From assembly GCF_030466625.1 (NCBI RefSeq), contig NZ_JADEVT010000002.1:62001-126000 (forward strand): a stretch of 64,000 bases of DNA, written 5' to 3'. Both the position numbers and the translations under genes were made by a program. Below, one piece after another: positions 1-9,064 of the stretch (position 1 is its first letter; each line of letters starts with the position of its first letter). Source of the DNA: Nocardioides sp. ChNu-153. GTDB taxonomy: Bacteria; Actinomycetota; Actinomycetes; Propionibacteriales; Nocardioidaceae. The notes under the pieces are model-generated. The model saw only the letters and a program-made list of their open reading frames with translations, had not been told where the DNA came from and ran no database searches.

Positions 1-1626
1 GCGGGCGGTCCAGCGCACCTGGACGCCGTTGTCGAGGGGGTAGCCGTAGCAGGCGCGCTCGACCTCGTCGCCCTCACCGCAGGCCATGCGCGACGACGCG
101 TTGGCGAAGGTGACGTAGACGCGTCGCACCTGACCCGTCGTGAACGGCAGCACGACCGTGGTCGAGCCCGCCGTCAGGCGCAGCGGGATGCGCTGCACCC
201 GGCCGGCGGCGTCGTAGACGGCGACGTACGCGCCCGGCGTCGTGGCCGAGGGCGGGGTCGTGAACTGGAAGCGCAGTCGGGTGCGCTGGCCCGTCGCCGC
301 CGGGGAGACGTCGAGGCGCACGGACCGCGTCGTCTGCTGGCGCATCGCGAGCGTGGACCCGAAGGAGCGGCCCGGGGGCATCGTCACGTAGCCGTCGTTC
401 GGCGCCGCGCCGTAGTCGCGCCCGTCGCGGTAGAAGAAGCCCGGCAGCTGGTTGGCCGCGCCGAAGCCGGCGTACTCCTGCCCGTACTCCCCGCGGGCCC
501 CGTTGACGTCGCGGCTGTAGTACAGCGCGAACTTGAGCGCGACGAGCGAGTGGTAGTCGGTGCCCGTGGCGCCGGCCGCCGCCTCCCACGTGGTGCGCAC
601 GATGCGCGGCCCGAAGCGCTGCGTCAGGTACTCGAAGAACAGCCAGTTGCCGTAGGAGCTGTCGCCGAAGACGTCCATCGGCACGGACGGGTCACCGAGC
701 TGGCCGTCCGGCAGGTACTGCTGGTTGTCGTCGACCTCCGGCGCGTACTGCTCCTCCATCCAGGTCGCGGTGGCCTCGTAGAGCCAGCCGTCCTCGTTCA
801 CGTCGTAGTTGAACTGGATGGCGTGGAAGAACTCGTGAGCCGCGGTGACCCGCAGGCTGTTGAGCGGGGTGTCGGGGAACTCGGCGTAGTCGTTGTCGAG
901 CACGCAGTAGCTCGTGGCGCGCATCCCCGACTCGTCGGCGTACGCCTCCGGCATGCAGTAGCCGTAGACGCCCTGCGACGCGAGGTCGGTGAGGTAGACG
1001 TCGAACTTGGCGTTGCCGCCGCGGGTGCCGTCGGGCGCGGGGCCGCGGTAGGACTGCGTGCGGGTCTCGTAGTTCCAGACGTCCTGCAGGGTGCGCAGGG
1101 TCTGTGCGGCCCAGACGTCGGTCGCATGTCCCGCCGCAGTTTGCTCTGCCTGCTCCGCCGGGGTGGCGTCGCGCTCCACCGCCCGGTAATGCACACAGAC
1201 GTTCGTCTGACAGCCCTTCGTCACGGGTGCATTCGTGGGATAGCCGTCCTGGCCTGGGTCTGCGGCCCCGTCGGTCGGGCGCGCAAGCAGGCGCTCAGCC
1301 TCGGCGAGCTCTGCGCCGCCGAGGCGGGGCTTGGCGCGGAAGAGGTCGCGCAGCGCGAGGGTGGGGGACTCCACCTCGCCGGTGGCGGGGTCGACGAGGT
1401 CGCCCTCCACGGCCGCCTGGGCGCGCTCGAGCGTCCGCGTGGCGACCTCGGGCGTGATGTCGGCCGGGTCGACCGGCAGCGGCACGGGGTCGGTGGGGTC
1501 CGCCGTCGTGACGGCGGCCGCGGGGACGGCGGTGGCCGCCTGGGCGGGCGTCGGGACCAGCGCCAGGGCGGCACCGAGCGTGGACAGGACGGCGGCCGCG
1601 GCGAGGGGCCGCGCGCGCTTGATCAT
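1..1626 (-). CDS. Secreted metalloprotease-like protein, MXAN_6640-like (3' end cut by window)
   Basis: The frame stays open for 542 codons from an ATG at 1626 to the window edge, so the C terminus is missing. A GGAGAA Shine-Dalgarno precedes the ATG. The N terminus is a clear signal peptide (basic MIKR, an Ala/Leu core, then a PAQA-A cleavage site). The zincin motif HEFFH lies at residues 264-268, followed by a Glu-rich stretch (WLYEATATWMEE) that could supply the third zinc ligand. The residues after the motif look like a beta-rich carbohydrate-binding or prepeptidase-like domain. The layout resembles the 'MXAN_6640 family putative metalloprotease'; no substrate is known to me. Protease activity is inferred from the motif only. 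Confidence 0.75.
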   Translation of the reverse strand, partial: MIKRARPLAAAAVLSTLGAALALVPTPAQAATAVPAAAVTTADPTDPVPLPVDPADITPEVATRTLERAQAAVEGDLVDPATGEVESPTLALRDLFRAKPRLGGAELAEAERLLARPTDGAADPGQDGYPTNAPVTKGCQTNVCVHYRAVERDATPAEQAEQTAAGHATDVWAAQTLRTLQDVWNYETRTQSYRGPAPDGTRGGNAKFDVYLTDLASQGVYGYCMPEAYADESGMRATSYCVLDNDYAEFPDTPLNSLRVTAAHEFFHAIQFNYDVNEDGWLYEATATWMEEQYAPEVDDNQQYLPDGQLGDPSVPMDVFGDSSYGNWLFFEYLTQRFGPRIVRTTWEAAAGATGTDYHSLVALKFALYYSRDVNGARGEYGQEYAGFGAANQLPGFFYRDGRDYGAAPNDGYVTMPPGRSFGSTLAMRQQTTRSVRLDVSPAATGQRTRLRFQFTTPPSATTPGAYVAVYDAAGRVQRIPLRLTAGSTTVVLPFTTGQVRRVYVTFANASSRMACGEGDEVERACYGYPLDNGVQVRWTAR

Positions 1627-1803
1627 GCGTTCTCCGGGGCGTCGTGAGGGGGCCGCCCGCGGGCGCGGGGGCGCGGCTCACCCTAGAGCCCCCGGGCCCC
1701 CGCCGCCGCCGTTCGTGCACAGCGGACCCGGAGCGGGCCGGCGTACGCGTTCGGGTGCCCCTCTATCGTGGGCCCGGCCCGTCCCCCCCGAGAGGAGCCG
1801 AGA

Positions 1804-3069
1804 GTGTCCACCGACCTGTTCACGGTGCCCGGCTCCGCCGAGGCCGACGTCGTCCGACGCCGCGACCTCAACCGCATGCGCGCGGTCGCGACCGGGCTGC
1901 TCGTCGTGGCCGCGATCGTCTACGTCGCCACCCACGGCCGCGACGGCGTGTGGGGGTTCGTGAACGCGGGCGCCGAGGCGTCGATGGTGGGCGCGATGGC
2001 CGACTGGTTCGCCGTCACCGCCCTGTTCCGCCACCCGCTGGGGCTGCCCATCCCGCACACGGCGCTCATCCCGCGGCGCAAGGACGAGCTGGGCCGCGGC
2101 CTGCAGGACTTCGTCAAGGAGAACTTCCTGGCCGAGGGCGTCGTGCGGGACCGGCTCGCCGCCGCCCAGGTCGCGCGACGCGTGGGGGAGTGGGTCGAGG
2201 ACCCCGAGCACGCCCGGCGCGTGGTGCGCGAGGTGTCCGACCTGGCCGTCATCGCGCTCGGCAAGGTGCAGGACCGCCACGTCGCCGAGATCGCCGACAC
2301 CGTCCTGCTGCCGCGGTTCCGCGAGGAGCCCATCGCGCCCATCGCCTCGGCGCTGCTCGGCGAGATGGTCGAGGACGACCTCCACCACGGCCTCGTCGAC
2401 CTGGCGCTCACCGAGCTGGTGCGCTGGCTGGAGAAGAACGAGGAGACCTTCACCGAGGTGCTGGGCGAGCGTGCCCCCTGGTGGAGCCCGCCGAAGCTCA
2501 ACGACGCGGTCACGCAGCGCGTGCACCAGGAGGCGATCCGCTGGGTGCAGGACATCCAGGCCGACCCCGGGCACCGGGCGCGGCAGGCCCTCGACTCCAT
2601 GCTCACCGACCTCGCCCACGACCTGGCGCACGACCGGGCGACCGCCGAGCGGGCCGAGCGGCTGAAGCTCCGCGTGCTCGACCACCCGCAGGTGCTCGCG
2701 ACCGGGGTGTCGCTGTGGAAGGCCTTCCAGCGGGCGCTGGAGGCGGGCCTGCGCGAGGAGGCCAGCATGCTCCGGGTGCGCCTGGAGCACGAGATCGTCG
2801 CCCTGGGTCGCCGCATGCGCACCGACGACGTCCTGCGCGAGCGCATCGAGCGCCGGCTCGCCGACGCCGTGGTCTTCGCCGTCGGCCGCTACGGCGCCGA
2901 GCTGACCGACGTCATCACGACGACGATCCAGCGCTGGGACGGCGACGAGGCCGCCCGCAAGATCGAGCTGCACGTCGGGCGCGACCTGCAGTTCATCCGC
3001 ATCAACGGCACGGTCGTGGGCGGGCTCGTCGGCGTGCTCATCCACACCGTCGCGGTGCTGCTGCCCTAG
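1804..3069 (+). CDS. DUF445 family membrane protein
   Basis: This 421-residue protein begins with a transmembrane segment (about residues 20-38), continues with the conserved DUF445 signature around MVGAMADWFAVTALFRHPLG, has a long charged helical middle, and ends in a second hydrophobic segment. It is probably an inner-membrane protein with a large soluble helical domain; its function is unknown. I chose the GTG at 1804 because GAGGAG sits six to seven bases upstream. An in-frame GTG at 1768 lacks such a site, and the TATCGT just before it looks more like a -10 element. It is transcribed alone, away from the metalloprotease-like gene. Confidence 0.85.
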   Translation: MSTDLFTVPGSAEADVVRRRDLNRMRAVATGLLVVAAIVYVATHGRDGVWGFVNAGAEASMVGAMADWFAVTALFRHPLGLPIPHTALIPRRKDELGRGLQDFVKENFLAEGVVRDRLAAAQVARRVGEWVEDPEHARRVVREVSDLAVIALGKVQDRHVAEIADTVLLPRFREEPIAPIASALLGEMVEDDLHHGLVDLALTELVRWLEKNEETFTEVLGERAPWWSPPKLNDAVTQRVHQEAIRWVQDIQADPGHRARQALDSMLTDLAHDLAHDRATAERAERLKLRVLDHPQVLATGVSLWKAFQRALEAGLREEASMLRVRLEHEIVALGRRMRTDDVLRERIERRLADAVVFAVGRYGAELTDVITTTIQRWDGDEAARKIELHVGRDLQFIRINGTVVGGLVGVLIHTVAVLLP

Positions 3070-3135
3070 GGGGCGGCTCCCCCGAGCGGGGCGCCGCGCT
3101 TCGTCGTACGACGCGCCGCGGTGTTGGATGGTGGG

Positions 3136-3384
3136 GTGAGCGAGCCCTTCGACGTCCCCGTCCGCGACGGATCGATCCGTCTCGGCCAGTTCCTCAAGCT
3201 GGCCAACCTGGTCGAGTCGGGCGCCCAGGCCAAGCCCGTCATCGCCGAGGGCAAGGTGCGGGTCAACGGGGAGGTCGAGCTGCGCCGCGGGCGGCAGCTG
3301 ACCACGGGCGACGTCGTGAGCCTGGAGGGCCAGAGTGCACGGGCCGTCGACGCCGCGACGTACGACGACGGCCTGCCCTGGTGA
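3136..3384 (+). CDS. Small S4-domain RNA-binding protein
   Basis: The 82-residue product is essentially a lone S4 domain. It reads RLGQFLKLANLVESGAQAK, then a KVRVNGEVE strand, then GRQL and GDVV turns, as in YaaA/RlbA-like and Hsp15-like proteins. S4 domains bind structured RNA, usually rRNA or tRNA; the target here is unknown. The GTG at 3136 is preferred over the GTG at 3121 because the S4 homology begins right after it. No Shine-Dalgarno is evident, so it may be read from a leaderless or very short-leader mRNA. Confidence 0.8.
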   Translation: MSEPFDVPVRDGSIRLGQFLKLANLVESGAQAKPVIAEGKVRVNGEVELRRGRQLTTGDVVSLEGQSARAVDAATYDDGLPW

Positions 3385-3415
3385 GGACAGGCCGCCGTCG
3401 GGGCTGAGCCGGGTG

Positions 3416-3432
3416 CCGGCCGGGCCGGCCGG
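3416..3432. terminator. Possible bidirectional terminator between the S4 and FKBP genes
   Basis: Two copies of the self-complementary octamer CCGGCCGG flank a single G, giving a compact GC hairpin between two converging genes. There is no T-tract, which is usual for terminators of high-GC actinobacteria. It is a weak call. Confidence 0.35.
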
Positions 3433-3444
3433 TGCGGGGTGCGG

Positions 3445-3813
3445 TCAGGAGACGCCGAGCAGGTCGACGACGAAGATCAGCGTCTCGCCCGGCTTGATGA
3501 CGCCGCCGGCGCCGCGGTCGCCGTACCCGAGGTGCGGCGGGATGACGAGCTGGCGGCGACCTCCGACCTTCATGCCCTGCACGCCGGTGTCCCAGCCGGA
3601 GATGACCTGGCCGATGCCGAGGCGGAACTGCAGCGGGGTGCCGCGGTCGTACGACGCGTCGAACTCCTCGCCGGTGGAGTGGGCGACGCCCACGTAGTGC
3701 ACGGAGACGGTCTGGCCGGCCTTGGCCTCCTCGCCCTCGCCGACGGTGACGTCGGTGATGACCAGGTCGGTCGGCGGGTCGAAGTCGGGGAACTCGATCT
3801 CGGGCTTGTCCAT
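3445..3813 (-). CDS. FKBP-type peptidyl-prolyl cis-trans isomerase
   Basis: This 122-residue single-domain FKBP has the family landmarks in order: VSVHYVG, FDASYDRG, the active-site run LGIGQVISGWDTGVQGMKVGG, LVIPPHLGYGDRG and a terminal LIFVVDLLG. These enzymes isomerise Xaa-Pro bonds during folding. With no signal peptide or lipobox it should be cytoplasmic. The ATG at 3813 is preferred over an upstream in-frame GTG at 3831, because TAGGCT (complement of 3821-3826) ends seven bases before it and fits a leaderless start. Confidence 0.93.
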   Translation of the reverse strand: MDKPEIEFPDFDPPTDLVITDVTVGEGEEAKAGQTVSVHYVGVAHSTGEEFDASYDRGTPLQFRLGIGQVISGWDTGVQGMKVGGRRQLVIPPHLGYGDRGAGGVIKPGETLIFVVDLLGVS

Positions 3814-3862
3814 GCCCGCCAGCCTAGCCACGGCCCGCCGAGCCGTTCGACCGGCCCGGCGC

Positions 3863-4300
3863 TCACCCCTGGTGCACGTAGGCGTCGAGCTGGTCGCGCT
3901 CGAAGGCCAGCTCGTCGAGGCGCGCCTTCACGACGTCGCCGATGCTGACGATGCCGACCAGCGCGCCGTCCTCCAGCACCGGCACGTGGCGCACGCGGTG
4001 CTCGGTCATGACCCGCATGACGTCGGCCGTCGTGTCCTGGAGCGCGCACGTGTGGACGACCGCGGTCATGATCGCCTCGACCGGGCGCTCCAGCAGGGGG
4101 ACCTCGTCGGCCGCGGACCCGGCGGCCAGGCGGCGCACGACGTCGCGCTCGCTGGCGATGCCGGCGAGCCCGCCGCCCCCGTCCAGCACCACGACGGCGC
4201 CGATGCCGTGCTCGGTGAGGAGGGCCACGAGGTCGGCCACGCCGGCGTCGGGCCGGGTGGTGACGACCCGGCCGCGTCGGACCACGTCCTGGATGCGCAC
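3863..4300 (-). CDS. CBS-domain protein
   Basis: The 145-residue product consists of two CBS motifs (about residues 8-60 and 75-130). The first contains LLTEHGIGAVVVLDGGGGLAGIASERD and the second MTEHRVRHVPVLEDGALVGIVSIGDVV. Stand-alone CBS pairs bind adenosine nucleotides or S-adenosylmethionine and act as energy sensors; no target is visible here. The GTG at 4300 has GGAGG five bases upstream. A TAGGGT sequence further upstream (complement of 4341-4346 approximately) could be the -10 element of a short leader. Confidence 0.85.
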   Translation of the reverse strand: MRIQDVVRRGRVVTTRPDAGVADLVALLTEHGIGAVVVLDGGGGLAGIASERDVVRRLAAGSAADEVPLLERPVEAIMTAVVHTCALQDTTADVMRVMTEHRVRHVPVLEDGALVGIVSIGDVVKARLDELAFERDQLDAYVHQG

Positions 4301-4377
4301 GACGACCTCCGTCCCGCCCCGGAGGCCCGGGGCCCGTCGGCCCACCCTAGGTGTGACCTGCGTCACGGGGAAGGGCC

Positions 4378-5259
4378 TCAGCGGGGTCGCAGCTGGCGGA
4401 CGGTGCCGCCGGAGCCGGCCGGGCGGTGCCCCGGGTCGTCGGGGTCCTCGCCCCCGGCGGTGCCGAGGAACCCGAGGACCGGCTCGTGCAGGTGCCCGTT
4501 CGACGCGAGCGCGTTGCCGCCCCAGGGGCCGTCGTCGCCCGCGAGGCTGGTGAACGCGCCGCCGGCCTCGCGCACGATGACGTCGAGGGCGGCCATGTCG
4601 TAGACCTCGAGCTCGGGCTCGGCGGCGACGTCGACCGCGCCCTCGGCGACGAGCATGTAGGACCAGAAGTCGCCGTAGGCCCGGGTGCGCCACACGCTGC
4701 GCGACAGGGCGAGGAAGTCCTCCAGCCGGCCGCGCTCGTCCCAGCCGGTCAGCGAGCTGTAGGACAGCGACGCGTCGCCCAGGTCGCGCACCGCCGAGAC
4801 CTCGCAACGGGTGGCCTTGAGCAGCGACTTCCCGGTCCACGCGCCCTGGCCGGCCGCCGCCCACCAGCGGCGCTGCAGCGCCGGCGCCGACACCACGCCG
4901 GCGACCACGACGCCGTCGACCTCGAGGCCGATGAGCGTCGCCCAGACCGGCACGCCGCGCACGAAGTTCTTCGTGCCGTCGATCGGGTCGACGATCCAGC
5001 GTCGCCCGCCCTGGCCGGGGGTGGAGCCCTCCTCCTCGCCGAGCACGGCGTCGCGGGAGCGCACGCGGCCGAGCTTCGCGCGGATCGCCGACTCCACCGC
5101 CCGGTCCGCGTCGGTGACGGGCGTGAGGTCGGGCTTGCTCATGACGTGGAGGTCCATGGCCTTGAACCGGTCGAGGCTGATGGAGTCGGCGTCGTCGGCC
5201 AGCAGGTGGGCGAGGCGGAGGTCGTCGGTGTGGTCGACCGCGCCGGCAGCAGGAGCCAT
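4378..5259 (-). CDS. hisN: Histidinol-phosphatase, inositol-monophosphatase family
   Basis: This 293-residue member of the lithium-sensitive phosphatase family shows the metal-site motifs GEEEG and WIVDPIDGTKNF, plus the distal aspartate in LEVYDMAALDVIVREAGG. In actinobacteria this branch removes phosphate from histidinol phosphate, the penultimate step of histidine synthesis. A broader inositol-monophosphatase role cannot be excluded. The last 30 residues are a Gly/Pro-rich tail beyond the usual family end. TAGCCT (complement of 5267-5272) lies seven bases before the ATG, consistent with leaderless expression. Confidence 0.88.
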   Translation of the reverse strand: MAPAAGAVDHTDDLRLAHLLADDADSISLDRFKAMDLHVMSKPDLTPVTDADRAVESAIRAKLGRVRSRDAVLGEEEGSTPGQGGRRWIVDPIDGTKNFVRGVPVWATLIGLEVDGVVVAGVVSAPALQRRWWAAAGQGAWTGKSLLKATRCEVSAVRDLGDASLSYSSLTGWDERGRLEDFLALSRSVWRTRAYGDFWSYMLVAEGAVDVAAEPELEVYDMAALDVIVREAGGAFTSLAGDDGPWGGNALASNGHLHEPVLGFLGTAGGEDPDDPGHRPAGSGGTVRQLRPR

Positions 5260-5302
5260 GGGCCCGAGGCTATCGGCCGTCGTCCCCGGCCGGGGGCGCC
5301 CG

Positions 5303-6319
5303 TCAGTAGTCGGTGCGCTCGCGGGCGGCCAGCAGCCGCCGGAAGGACCCCACGCGGTCGGGGTCGGCCTCGCCGCGCTCGACGGCGGTGTCGAGACCGC
5401 ACTCCGGCTCCTCGGTGCCGTGCGTGCACCCCCGGGGGCAGTCCTCGGTCATCTCGTCGAGGTCGGGGAACGCCTCGATCAGGTGCTCGGGCTGCACGTG
5501 GGCGAGGCCGAACGAGCGGATGCCGGGGGTGTCGACGATCCAGCCGTCGGGCGTCGTGCCCTCCGCCGCGGGCAGGGCCAGCATGATCGCGGAGGTCGAG
5601 GTGTGCCGGCCCCGGCCCGTCACGTCGTTGACCCGGCCGACGTCGCGGTGCGCGTCCGGGACGAGCCGGTTGACCAGCGTCGACTTGCCCACGCCGCTGT
5701 GGCCGACGAGCACGCTGGTGCGCCCGGCGAGACGCTCCCGCACCTCGCTGACGTCGGCCCCCTTCTGCGTGACGAGCCACGGCACGCCCAGCGAGCGGTA
5801 CGTCGAGAGCAGCGTCTCCGGGTCGGCCAGGTCGGCCTTGGTGAGCACGAGCAGCGGTGACATGCGGGCGTCGTACGCCGCGACGAGGGCCCGGTCGATG
5901 AGGCCCGAGCGGGGCTCGGGGTTCGCGAGGGCGGTGACGATGACGAGCTGGTCGGCGTTCGCGACGATGACGCGCTCGACGGGGTCGTCGTCGTCGGCCG
6001 TGCGGCGCAGGACGGTACGACGCTCCTCGACCACCACGATCCGCGCGAGCGACCCGGGCTCGCCCGAGCTGTCGCCGACGAGGCGCACCCGGTCGCCCAC
6101 GACGACCGCCTTGCGCCCCAGCGAGCGCGCCTTCATCGCGGTCACCGGCTGCTCGGGGTCGCCCCCGTCGAGCAGCAGCGTGTAGCGCCCGCGGTCGACG
6201 CGCACGACGGTGCCGTTCTCGGCCTCGGCGTAGTCGGGCCGGTCCTTCGTGCGGGGACGGGTGCGCCGGCGGGGGCGCTCGTAGTGCTCCTGGTCGAAGC
6301 GGTCGTACCCGCGTGCCAC
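5303..6319 (-). CDS. rsgA: Ribosome small-subunit-dependent GTPase A
   Basis: RsgA helps the 30S subunit mature and leaves on GTP hydrolysis. The 338-residue product has an N-terminal OB-fold region. The G motifs are circularly permuted: LTKAD (G4) comes first, then GHSGVGKSTLVN (G1), then DTPGIRSFGL (G3). A C-terminal zinc knuckle of the form CxxGCxHxxEPxC follows. The GTG at 6319 lies one base after the aroA stop, so the two genes are almost certainly co-transcribed and translationally linked. The first 35 residues are Arg-rich and variable. Confidence 0.95.
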   Translation of the reverse strand: MARGYDRFDQEHYERPRRRTRPRTKDRPDYAEAENGTVVRVDRGRYTLLLDGGDPEQPVTAMKARSLGRKAVVVGDRVRLVGDSSGEPGSLARIVVVEERRTVLRRTADDDDPVERVIVANADQLVIVTALANPEPRSGLIDRALVAAYDARMSPLLVLTKADLADPETLLSTYRSLGVPWLVTQKGADVSEVRERLAGRTSVLVGHSGVGKSTLVNRLVPDAHRDVGRVNDVTGRGRHTSTSAIMLALPAAEGTTPDGWIVDTPGIRSFGLAHVQPEHLIEAFPDLDEMTEDCPRGCTHGTEEPECGLDTAVERGEADPDRVGSFRRLLAARERTDY

Positions 6320-6320
6320 G

Positions 6321-7643
6321 TCAGGCCCCGGCCGTCCCGGGCTCCGCGGTGAGCGCCGTCCAGGCATCCGCGAAGTCGGGGAACGTCTTGCCGGTGGTGG
6401 CCACGTCCTCGACCAGCACCCCGTCGGTGACGGCTCCGACGACGACGCCCGCGTGGGCCATGCGGTGGTCGGCGTAGGTGCGGAACACGCCGCCGCGCAG
6501 GGGGGCGGGGCGGAACACGAGGCCGTCGGGGGTCTCGGTGACGTCGGCGCCGAGCCCGGCGAGCTCCGTGGCCAGCGCGGTGATGCGGTCGGTCTCGTGG
6601 TGGCGGATGTGCGCGACGCCCCGCAGCGTCGACGGCCCGTCGGCGAGGGCGCAGAGGGCGGCGACGACGGGGGTGAGCTCACCGACGTCGTGGAGGTCGA
6701 GGTCGACCCCGGAGAGGCGCTCGGGGCCGGTGACGCGCAGGCCGTCGGGGCCGAGGGCGACGGTGCAGCCCATCTCCGTGAGGATGCCGCGCAGGGCGTC
6801 GCCGGCCTGGGTGGTGGTGCTCGGCCAGTCGCGCACGACCACGGTGCCGCCGGTGGCCGCGGCGAGCGCGACGAACGGCCCGGCGTTCGACAGGTCGGGC
6901 TCGATGAGGTGGTCGACGGGCCGCACGGGCCCCGGCGCGACGCGCCAGCGGTCGGGCACCGTGTCGTCGACCTCGACGCCGTGGGCGCGCAGCACCGTCG
7001 TCGTCATCGCGACGTGGGGGAGCGAGGGCACGGGTCCGCCGCGGTGCCGCACCTCCACGCCCTCGTCGAAGCGCGCGCCGGCGAGCAGCAGGGCGGAGAC
7101 GAACTGCGAGGAGGCCGAGGCGTCGACGACGACCTCGCCGCCGCGCACGGCACCGGACCCGACCACGGTGAAGGGGAGCGCGCCCCGGCCGCCGTCCTCG
7201 ATCGTCACGCCGAGGTCGCGGAGCGCGGTCAGCACGGTGCCGATCGGGCGGGTGCGCATGTGCGGGTCGCCGTCGAAGGCGACCCGGCCGTGCACGAGGC
7301 CGGCGACGGGCGGGACGAAGCGCATGACGGTGCCCGCGAGGCCGCAGTCGACGGACGCGTCGGTGCTGGTCCCGCCCGCCGCCAGCGGCTCGACCGTCCA
7401 GTCCTCGCCGCCGGTGTCGACCCGCGCGCCGAGCGCGGTCAGCGCGCCGGCCATGAGCAGGGTGTCGCGCGAGCGGAGGGCACGACGTACGACGGAGGGG
7501 CCGGAGGCCAGCGCCGCCAGCACCAGCGCCCGGTTGGTCAGCGACTTGCTGCCGGGCAGCGACACCACGGTGTCGACCGCGTGGCGCACGCGCGGGGCGG
7601 GCCAGGGGTCGGCCGGGGACGCAGCAGGGGCCGGGGTCGTCAC
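6321..7643 (-). CDS. aroA: 3-phosphoshikimate 1-carboxyvinyltransferase (EPSP synthase)
   Basis: AroA joins phosphoenolpyruvate to shikimate 3-phosphate, the sixth step of the shikimate pathway. The 440-residue protein carries the family signatures LPGSKSLTNRALVLAALA near the N terminus, GLAGTVMRFVPP in the first domain, and DHRMAHAGVV near the C terminus. TAATCT (complement of 7651-7656) lies seven bases before the GTG, so the mRNA is probably leaderless. It is the first gene of the aroA-rsgA pair; the same pairing is common in actinobacteria. Confidence 0.96.
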   Translation of the reverse strand: MTTPAPAASPADPWPAPRVRHAVDTVVSLPGSKSLTNRALVLAALASGPSVVRRALRSRDTLLMAGALTALGARVDTGGEDWTVEPLAAGGTSTDASVDCGLAGTVMRFVPPVAGLVHGRVAFDGDPHMRTRPIGTVLTALRDLGVTIEDGGRGALPFTVVGSGAVRGGEVVVDASASSQFVSALLLAGARFDEGVEVRHRGGPVPSLPHVAMTTTVLRAHGVEVDDTVPDRWRVAPGPVRPVDHLIEPDLSNAGPFVALAAATGGTVVVRDWPSTTTQAGDALRGILTEMGCTVALGPDGLRVTGPERLSGVDLDLHDVGELTPVVAALCALADGPSTLRGVAHIRHHETDRITALATELAGLGADVTETPDGLVFRPAPLRGGVFRTYADHRMAHAGVVVGAVTDGVLVEDVATTGKTFPDFADAWTALTAEPGTAGA

Positions 7644-7724
7644 GGTCGGCAGATTACCGACCCTGGATGACCCCGGCCCCCGCGGCGTGTCGCCGGTGTG
7701 GTGCCGGCGCGGCGTGGGTGCGGC

Positions 7725-8249
7725 TCAGGCGACCTTGGCCCGGGCGAGCTTCGCCTCGCGCTTGGCGCTCTTGGCGAGGGTGCGCGACTGCCGCTGGGCG
7801 TCCTTGGCGGCGCGACGTGCGCGCCAGGCGAGGCCGGGCTTGCCCTCGGTGTCGACGGCGGCGAGCACGAGGCCGCCGATGATCGAGAGGTTCTTGAGGA
7901 AGTGGGCCTGGTGGTCGGCGCGCGCCGCGCGGTCGCTCTCCGCCCAGAAGGGGTGGTCGGCGACCGTGGCGGGCACGAGGGTCGCCGCGAGGACCATGGC
8001 GGACACGCGCGGCGCGCGGCCGGTGGCGAGGGTGAAGCCGCCGAGCACGCTGACCGCGGCCGTGGCCTTGACCAGGGTGGCGGCGTCGCTCGGGACGGGG
8101 GCGCCGGCCTGCTGCACCTTGGGCACGATCTTGTCGGTCACCTTCGAGGCCTTGGCCGCGAGGTCGTCGGCGTTGCGGAAGGCGTTCACGCCGCCGACGA
8201 CGAACACCGAGGCGAGCAGCGGACGGGCGATCAGTCGCGTGAGGGTCAT
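7725..8249 (-). CDS. DoxX-like membrane protein
   Basis: The product is 174 residues. It starts with RLIARPLLASVFVVGGVNAFRN, the usual DoxX opening with a conserved Arg and a first membrane segment. Two or three more hydrophobic segments follow, then a strongly basic tail rich in Lys, Arg and Ala. The family includes oxidoreductase partners in redox complexes, but most members, including this one, lack an assigned role. The ATG at 8249 is chosen because AAGGAG precedes it at good spacing; an upstream in-frame start would lie inside the divergent promoter region. Confidence 0.8.
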   Translation of the reverse strand: MTLTRLIARPLLASVFVVGGVNAFRNADDLAAKASKVTDKIVPKVQQAGAPVPSDAATLVKATAAVSVLGGFTLATGRAPRVSAMVLAATLVPATVADHPFWAESDRAARADHQAHFLKNLSIIGGLVLAAVDTEGKPGLAWRARRAAKDAQRQSRTLAKSAKREAKLARAKVA

Positions 8250-8298
8250 GCGCTCCTTCCTACACGACGCGGCCCAGCACACGCCCTAGCCTGGGTCC

Positions 8299-9063
8299 AT
8301 GTGCGGCCGCTACGCCTCCTCCCGTGAGCCCGACGACCTCGCCGACGAGTTCGGCGTCGCCGAGACGGTGCTCGCCGAGCCCCTCGCGCCGAGCTGGAAC
8401 GTGGCGCCGACGGACCCGGTCTACGCGGTGCTCGAGCGGCCCCCGAAGCCCGAGGAGGACCTCGGGGTACGCCGCCAGCTCCGCGCCCTGCGCTGGGGGC
8501 TCGTGCCGTCGTGGGCGAAGGACGCGAAGGGGGCGGCGCGGCTCATCAACGCCCGCAGCGAGACGGTCGCCGAGAAGCCGTCCTTCCGGCGGGCCTTCGC
8601 CTCCCGGCGCTGCCTGCTGCCCGCCGACGGCTACTACGAGTGGTACGTCACCGAGCAGCTGACGCGGGCGGGCAAGCCCGTGAAGCAGCCCTACTTCATC
8701 CGTCCCGCCGACGGCGGCACCCTCGTCATGGCGGGCCTCTACGAGATCTGGCGCGACCCCGACCGGGCGGAGGACGACCCCGACCGGTTCCGGTGGACCT
8801 GCACCGTCATCACCACCCAGGCCACCGACGACCTCGGGCGCATCCACGACCGGATGCCGATGATGGTCGCGCCCGGCGCGTGGGACGACTGGCTGGACCC
8901 GACCGCGCAGGCCGGCCCGGACCTCCTCGACCTCCTGGAGCCGGCGCTGCCGGGGCGGCTGACGGCGTACCCGGTCTCCGCGGCGGTCTCGAACGTGCGC
9001 AACGACGGGCCCGAGCTGGTCGAGCCGCTGCCGGTCGAGCCGGCGCCCGCCGAGGACGGCTGA
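8299..9063 (+). CDS. SOS-response-associated (SRAP/YedK-like) abasic-site protein
   Basis: SRAP proteins form a covalent thiazolidine crosslink to abasic sites in single-stranded DNA through Cys2. Here the sequence starts MCGRYAS, so Cys2 follows the initiator Met directly. Other conserved blocks are WNVAPTDP, WGLVPSWA, INARSETV, CLLPADGYYEW and the catalytic His in RIHDRMP. The length of 254 residues is normal. TAGCCT at 8287-8292 ends six bases before the ATG, so a leaderless start is likely; this also fixes the position of Cys2. Confidence 0.95.
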   Translation: MCGRYASSREPDDLADEFGVAETVLAEPLAPSWNVAPTDPVYAVLERPPKPEEDLGVRRQLRALRWGLVPSWAKDAKGAARLINARSETVAEKPSFRRAFASRRCLLPADGYYEWYVTEQLTRAGKPVKQPYFIRPADGGTLVMAGLYEIWRDPDRAEDDPDRFRWTCTVITTQATDDLGRIHDRMPMMVAPGAWDDWLDPTAQAGPDLLDLLEPALPGRLTAYPVSAAVSNVRNDGPELVEPLPVEPAPAEDG

Positions 9064-9064
9064 G